Assembly: GCA_964057225.1 (NCBI GenBank)
Contig: OZ059895.1
Span: forward strand, 13,330,001 to 13,394,000
DNA: 64,000 bases
Reading direction: 5' to 3'
From: Auanema rhodensis
Lineage: Eukaryota > Nematoda > Chromadorea > Rhabditida > Rhabditidae
Positions 61,201 to 64,000 of the stretch are shown here, piece by piece (position 1 is the stretch's first letter; every line of letters begins with the position of its first letter). Under the pieces are notes generated by a model. That model worked only from the letters and a program-made list of their open reading frames with translations. It did no database searches and was not told the origin of the DNA. Made by a program: the position numbers and the translations under genes.

Positions 61201-64000
61201 GAATGTTAGATATAACGTAGATTTGTTTTTGCGTTATTGCGTTGAGTGCTCGAAAATCAGTCACAAATCTGTACGTTTTATCCTTTTTCTTGACCAATAT
61301 TACGGGACTGGTAGTCATAGAAAAAGATGGCTCAATTATTCCTTGTTCTAACATTTCCTCCACTTGTTTTTCTACTTCTTCTTGTTGTGATAGAGGTATT
61401 CTGTACGTGATCTTGAAAGATGGAACTTTTCCTTCGATGATCGGGATGCTATGTTCCACTGGTCCTTTGAAAAGTCCAATATTGCGATCCTCGTTTAAGA
61501 AAGCTTCCTTGTTTCTGAGCACTATTTTCTTTAACTGTTGTCTCTCTAGCTGAGTAAAGATGGTGTTTGTTACATCGAGGTCTTTTATAAAGTCCTCTGG
61601 GAAGTATGGTAGTTGATCTTCCCATCTTGCTTCTGGTGGCACATATTGTCCTTTTTGCTCCTCCGTGTTTTTCGGGATAGCGTAAGCTGTTCCAATGCCT
61701 TGATTTGTCTGTACTACAATTGTGTCTGGAGAGATATTTGTAGCAAATATCTGAACTCCATATCCCGTTGGGGTGAAAGTAGTAGGGGCGAAACTCATTT
61801 TTCCTGTCCGCTGTGAACTTCTAATGAAAGCTTGTTCGTAAGAGGCGGGATCGTCTACTTCCAATGTAAGCGATCTGGTTTCTCCTGGGTAGAACTGTTT
61901 AGTTTCCAGGCTTACGACGTGTGCTATCGTGTGGTTCTCAGTCCATGGCGCGTAGTCTTGTGCTAAAGGTACTATTGTGTCTCCAATTAGTAGTGAATTT
62001 TGTAGTGGTCGTAAAGATGTATTTATTCCTATTTTGTTGAGAGCTTCTATAAAGTCTATTCCTAATAATATTGGTGCTGGGCAGTGGTTGTTGGCAGAAA
62101 TCAGTACTTTGTGCTCGATTTCTGTCTTCCCGATAATAATTGGGATTCTTGTGTAGCCCAGGAAAGAAAATCGTGATTTGTTTGCTACAATGGCTGTTGT
62201 CTTTTCCATAACCATTGTTGCTGCCGGTAGTTGTTGAAATGTACTTTCCTTCATGTATGATATAGAAGCTCCTGTGTCCCATAAAGCAGTAAAGATCTGA
62301 TTGTGAATGGAGAGAGGTACGAAAGGTAGTCGTGATCCTCCGATGTAGTTAATCCTTGATTCTTTCATAGCGTACCGTGGTAGATAGGCGAAAAAGTCAT
62401 TATCTGATAGTGGGGCGTCAGGATCATATCGAGAGGTTCTTGTATATAATTTCTCTTGCTGAGAAGTGACTAGTGGTTTTAATTCGAATTGTTTGTCCTC
62501 TCCTCTTGGTTCTTCGTCTTGTTCGTTGAATGTGATTTGATTGATTGGTATCCTTGTGGTACCTGCATATATTTTTAATGCCCAAATGGTAACAGTTATG
62601 AGTCCTATTGTGACGATGATTGCTCCAATAATAGCTAGTGTCCTTAGTATCCATGCTGTAATTGATTCTCCTATGTATCCAAAGAAATTTGTGATTTGTT
62701 TCTCCGCGTTGTTTGATATGTTATCTGCTATCATTAATGTCGTTCCAACTGTTCCTCCTATAATTCCTATTGGATTCAGATTGGATAGTCCAGAATGTTT
62801 GAAGACTGGTTTCAATTTTCCTGGCATAGTTGCTTGTAAAGATGCTAGGCTAGAGCCGTAGGAAATAGCCAGTGCCATTGGAAATGTTGACTCCGTGAGG
62901 TTTGAAAATATGTTGGAATTGTTAAACTTAATGTGATCAATTTTTACAGATGTGAGTTCATCCGAAAATGAGAAGTTAGTCACATTCAATGTTGAATTAT
63001 CTTTCATCCATTGATTGTTTTCTCTGTAGGGATCTGATGTAGCCATATCGCATGCTATGATGTGGGCATATGGTGTTAAATCTCTGGATCCTGGTGTGAT
63101 GAAGAGTTTTCCGTGATGATCTGTGTCTACCGGTGTCTCCAGGTAACATTTATCGTCTCGTTTGTGATCCGAGTATACACGTGTTACTTGTACAGGGGTG
63201 CATGGCATGACGTAAATAAGATGTTCTCCAACAAACTTTGCTGAAATATCCTGTCGACGAAGCATAGTGCGAATTCCTATAGTCGGATTAATCTGCAGGA
63301 TAGCCCACCAGGTAAGTAGCTGCTTATTTTGCATTCTGCATACGCTTTTCTTTGTTATTTGGAAAGATTGTAAGATTTCCTCCTCTAGTTTTGACGTAGA
63401 GTATTGGAGGTGGGACCTTGTATCTTGTTGACGTAGTTGATCGTCGTATTTTTGAATGATATCTGCTCGTGTTCGTAGGAAATTGAGGTGGGCTTGTGAT
63501 CCAGTGTGAGATTTGATTTCCTCAATCGGTTGGGTCGTTGTTGCTCGCTTTGTAGTAGTCCGAGTTGTTTGAAGTGTCCTAGTAGATTCCCTGCGGGATG
63601 TGGTGGTGAGAGGACGTGGTGGTGGAGTTACTGGAGTTGTTGTACTCTGGTAATAATAATATCTCCTTGGTGTAGTTGTAGTTTGAGGTGGAGACGTCCG
63701 ATGAGTAGTAGTTGTCGGGGCAGTTGTTGTAGTAGTCGATGTAGTGGTTGTGGTGGTTGTAGTAGTGGTGGTTGTGGGGCTAGCACCAGGTGACTCAATG
63801 AGCTGAAGATATGCTTGTTGAAATAATTTGCTGTCTTCATCCGTGATAGGTCTGATTGTAGGTTGATTTTTGGGCAACCCATAATTTTGTGCGTGTCCGT
63901 TGAAGATGAGGGTATAGTTGGGAAAGACGATTGCTGACGAATTTGCCTGTTTTGTGAGATCTGCCCATTTCTTATTTTCTGTCTCTCTTTGTTCTTTTGA
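58265..64000 (-). CDS. Env-Pol part of the element D polyprotein (partial at window edge)
   Basis: The frame is open to the last base of the window, so the true start lies outside. In the order of translation: end of the glycoprotein N-terminal part; Thr-rich stretch (~63640-63790); basic site TTKR near 63550; HLQYST near 63400 and CYLETPV near 63150; membrane segment near 62650-62560; protease DTGAS near 62270; RT with YLDD near 60970; RNase H with ESDGS and TDHRPL; integrase HHCC near 59870-59750, DDE near 59660, 59480 and 59360; GPY near 59000; acidic tail and conserved end KKRPSTVIGAT. No stop or frame break. It is close to B throughout pol. The end matches the remnant in element A. Confidence 0.92.
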   Translation of the reverse strand, partial: SKEQRETENKKWADLTKQANSSAIVFPNYTLIFNGHAQNYGLPKNQPTIRPITDEDSKLFQQAYLQLIESPGASPTTTTTTTTTTTTSTTTTTAPTTTTHRTSPPQTTTTPRRYYYYQSTTTPVTPPPRPLTTTSRRESTRTLQTTRTTTKRATTTQPIEEIKSHTGSQAHLNFLRTRADIIQKYDDQLRQQDTRSHLQYSTSKLEEEILQSFQITKKSVCRMQNKQLLTWWAILQINPTIGIRTMLRRQDISAKFVGEHLIYVMPCTPVQVTRVYSDHKRDDKCYLETPVDTDHHGKLFITPGSRDLTPYAHIIACDMATSDPYRENNQWMKDNSTLNVTNFSFSDELTSVKIDHIKFNNSNIFSNLTESTFPMALAISYGSSLASLQATMPGKLKPVFKHSGLSNLNPIGIIGGTVGTTLMIADNISNNAEKQITNFFGYIGESITAWILRTLAIIGAIIVTIGLITVTIWALKIYAGTTRIPINQITFNEQDEEPRGEDKQFELKPLVTSQQEKLYTRTSRYDPDAPLSDNDFFAYLPRYAMKESRINYIGGSRLPFVPLSIHNQIFTALWDTGASISYMKESTFQQLPAATMVMEKTTAIVANKSRFSFLGYTRIPIIIGKTEIEHKVLISANNHCPAPILLGIDFIEALNKIGINTSLRPLQNSLLIGDTIVPLAQDYAPWTENHTIAHVVSLETKQFYPGETRSLTLEVDDPASYEQAFIRSSQRTGKMSFAPTTFTPTGYGVQIFATNISPDTIVVQTNQGIGTAYAIPKNTEEQKGQYVPPEARWEDQLPYFPEDFIKDLDVTNTIFTQLERQQLKKIVLRNKEAFLNEDRNIGLFKGPVEHSIPIIEGKVPSFKITYRIPLSQQEEVEKQVEEMLEQGIIEPSFSMTTSPVILVKKKDKTYRFVTDFRALNAITQKQIYVISNIQDILDLAAGARIFSNFDLVSGFFQIPLRSEDRHLTAFTTTSGTYQYCRMPMGLCGAPHTFQNAVRYLQQHVRCKLFVYLDDLLLISESTTKHLQDIDEVLNASAELGLKIKLKKCTFGQQEVKFLGFIVGHEGIKPDPQKVKAIRDYPRPKSITGVRAFMGVVNYFRRFIRNAAGIASPLYELTKKDTAFKWGDAEEQAFQQLKQILCQAPVLQAPIAKRPYVIESDGSIIAVGAVLLQAKDDKEPLHPIAFASRKLNKAERNYPPIEIEALALTFAVHQFRTYILGTPIRIITDHRPLTSLMTRKDLIGRLAKFQIVLQEYDIEIVYRPGRLNSVCDALSRYFEDEVNEAKERKKKPKETPTHKISTISTITDLRTIQGNTEWIMETKEKIRNKTAGRQLMDRYIVVNDALYAKPKTALQTPRAILPNDPAITIPIIEKFHKDPILGAHLGINKTQDSILRRYTWTGIQDDITRYVNRCLDCAKRKNNPHEATVEPMRNFPTVTHPWERVHMDILGPLPRTAKDNRYILSIQDAFSKWIIAIPLIRQTSEEIVSAIKTHLFYVFGPPKKIITDNGANFVSKEFKSMCDNLGSEHHTTMPYYKNANGQVERLHRTLEEALTSYVNDDQDNWDIILPKIVFTMNRLPNATTRTPPYDCLFGQTARLPIDKDLETPGATIKNAPDLHEKIHERIELNNERMKKKYDENHRTQEREIFVENRALVKRAKPANKLQTTSDGPYIIKEIKGNNVILADSEGNTIIAHKNNIRYFPPDDNNVEESEHNRNDSAPAIYSDGSQQDTENTRAKNSTPTATSISDSESDNEDEFYEQSRPSITPQETIAPQEITRETQQDNYQPETGPNTADKSATDKDENNLFQQLVDKIGEETRQELYEERRKEIPTTKRWSSALKLALGIEDKNPITAPKPFHVPIRYNSVIPTLESKNRLTRSQIPDAHFNSPKTPVVRKKRPSTVIGATTTI

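Larger units (their letters stand above)
56845..64000 (-). mobile_element. Ty3-like element D with internal Env (cut by window edge)
   Basis: 3' LTR, ORF2 and most of the polyprotein are present; the rest of env, gag, the leader and the 5' LTR lie beyond the window. It is closest to the remnants in element A (pol tail, ORF2, LTR hairpin and LTR start), so A is probably a deleted relative of the D lineage. It entered the spacer at TTTTCCA, 57 bp upstream of copy 42, in 5S orientation. Confidence 0.92.

Overview
The window looks like a nematode genome, and almost all of it is a 5S ribosomal RNA gene array that LTR retrotransposons have invaded. The 118-nt 5S copies carry the internal promoter, and their core resembles the Caenorhabditis-type 5S more than the insect or vertebrate type. 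Both points are judged by eye from family knowledge. The DNA is AT-rich. There are 42 full 5S copies, all on the minus strand, in ~529-bp units, plus one truncated copy on the plus strand.

Layout. 1-2085 is the left arm of a ~2.1-kb palindrome; its right arm is 2385-4470 and a 5S fragment lies in the loop. 2514-11382 is composite element A: two identical 412-bp LTRs, a tRNA-Gln primer site, a leader, broken gag and pol remnants, an intact small ORF2, and a captured RNA-virus replicase segment of 1404 open codons with alphavirus-like methyltransferase, OTU and FtsJ motifs. 11383-12974 holds three 5S units. 12975-25296 is complete element B (12.3 kb). 25297-34785 holds 18 5S units. 34786-46250 is complete element C (11.5 kb). 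46251-56844 holds 20 5S units. 56845-64000 is element D, cut by the window edge.

Elements B, C and D are Ty3-like (RT, RNase H, HHCC-DDE integrase with a GPY/F module). Their gene order is unusual: one polyprotein reads Gag, then a membrane glycoprotein, then protease, RT, RNase H and integrase. The glycoprotein has the layout and motif spacing of a herpesvirus gB-like (class III) fusogen, and it sits between nucleocapsid and protease instead of downstream of pol. A, B and D also encode a small helical ORF2 after pol, with TATA-like sequence just upstream; C lacks it.

All four elements lie 50-92 bp upstream of a 5S gene and in the same orientation as the 5S genes, which suggests targeting to the Pol III promoter region. 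The host part of the window makes 5S rRNA. The element part appears to encode particle, envelope, replication and integration functions. In element A these were replaced by a viral replicase fragment, probably through template switching during reverse transcription. No single-copy host protein gene was recognised.
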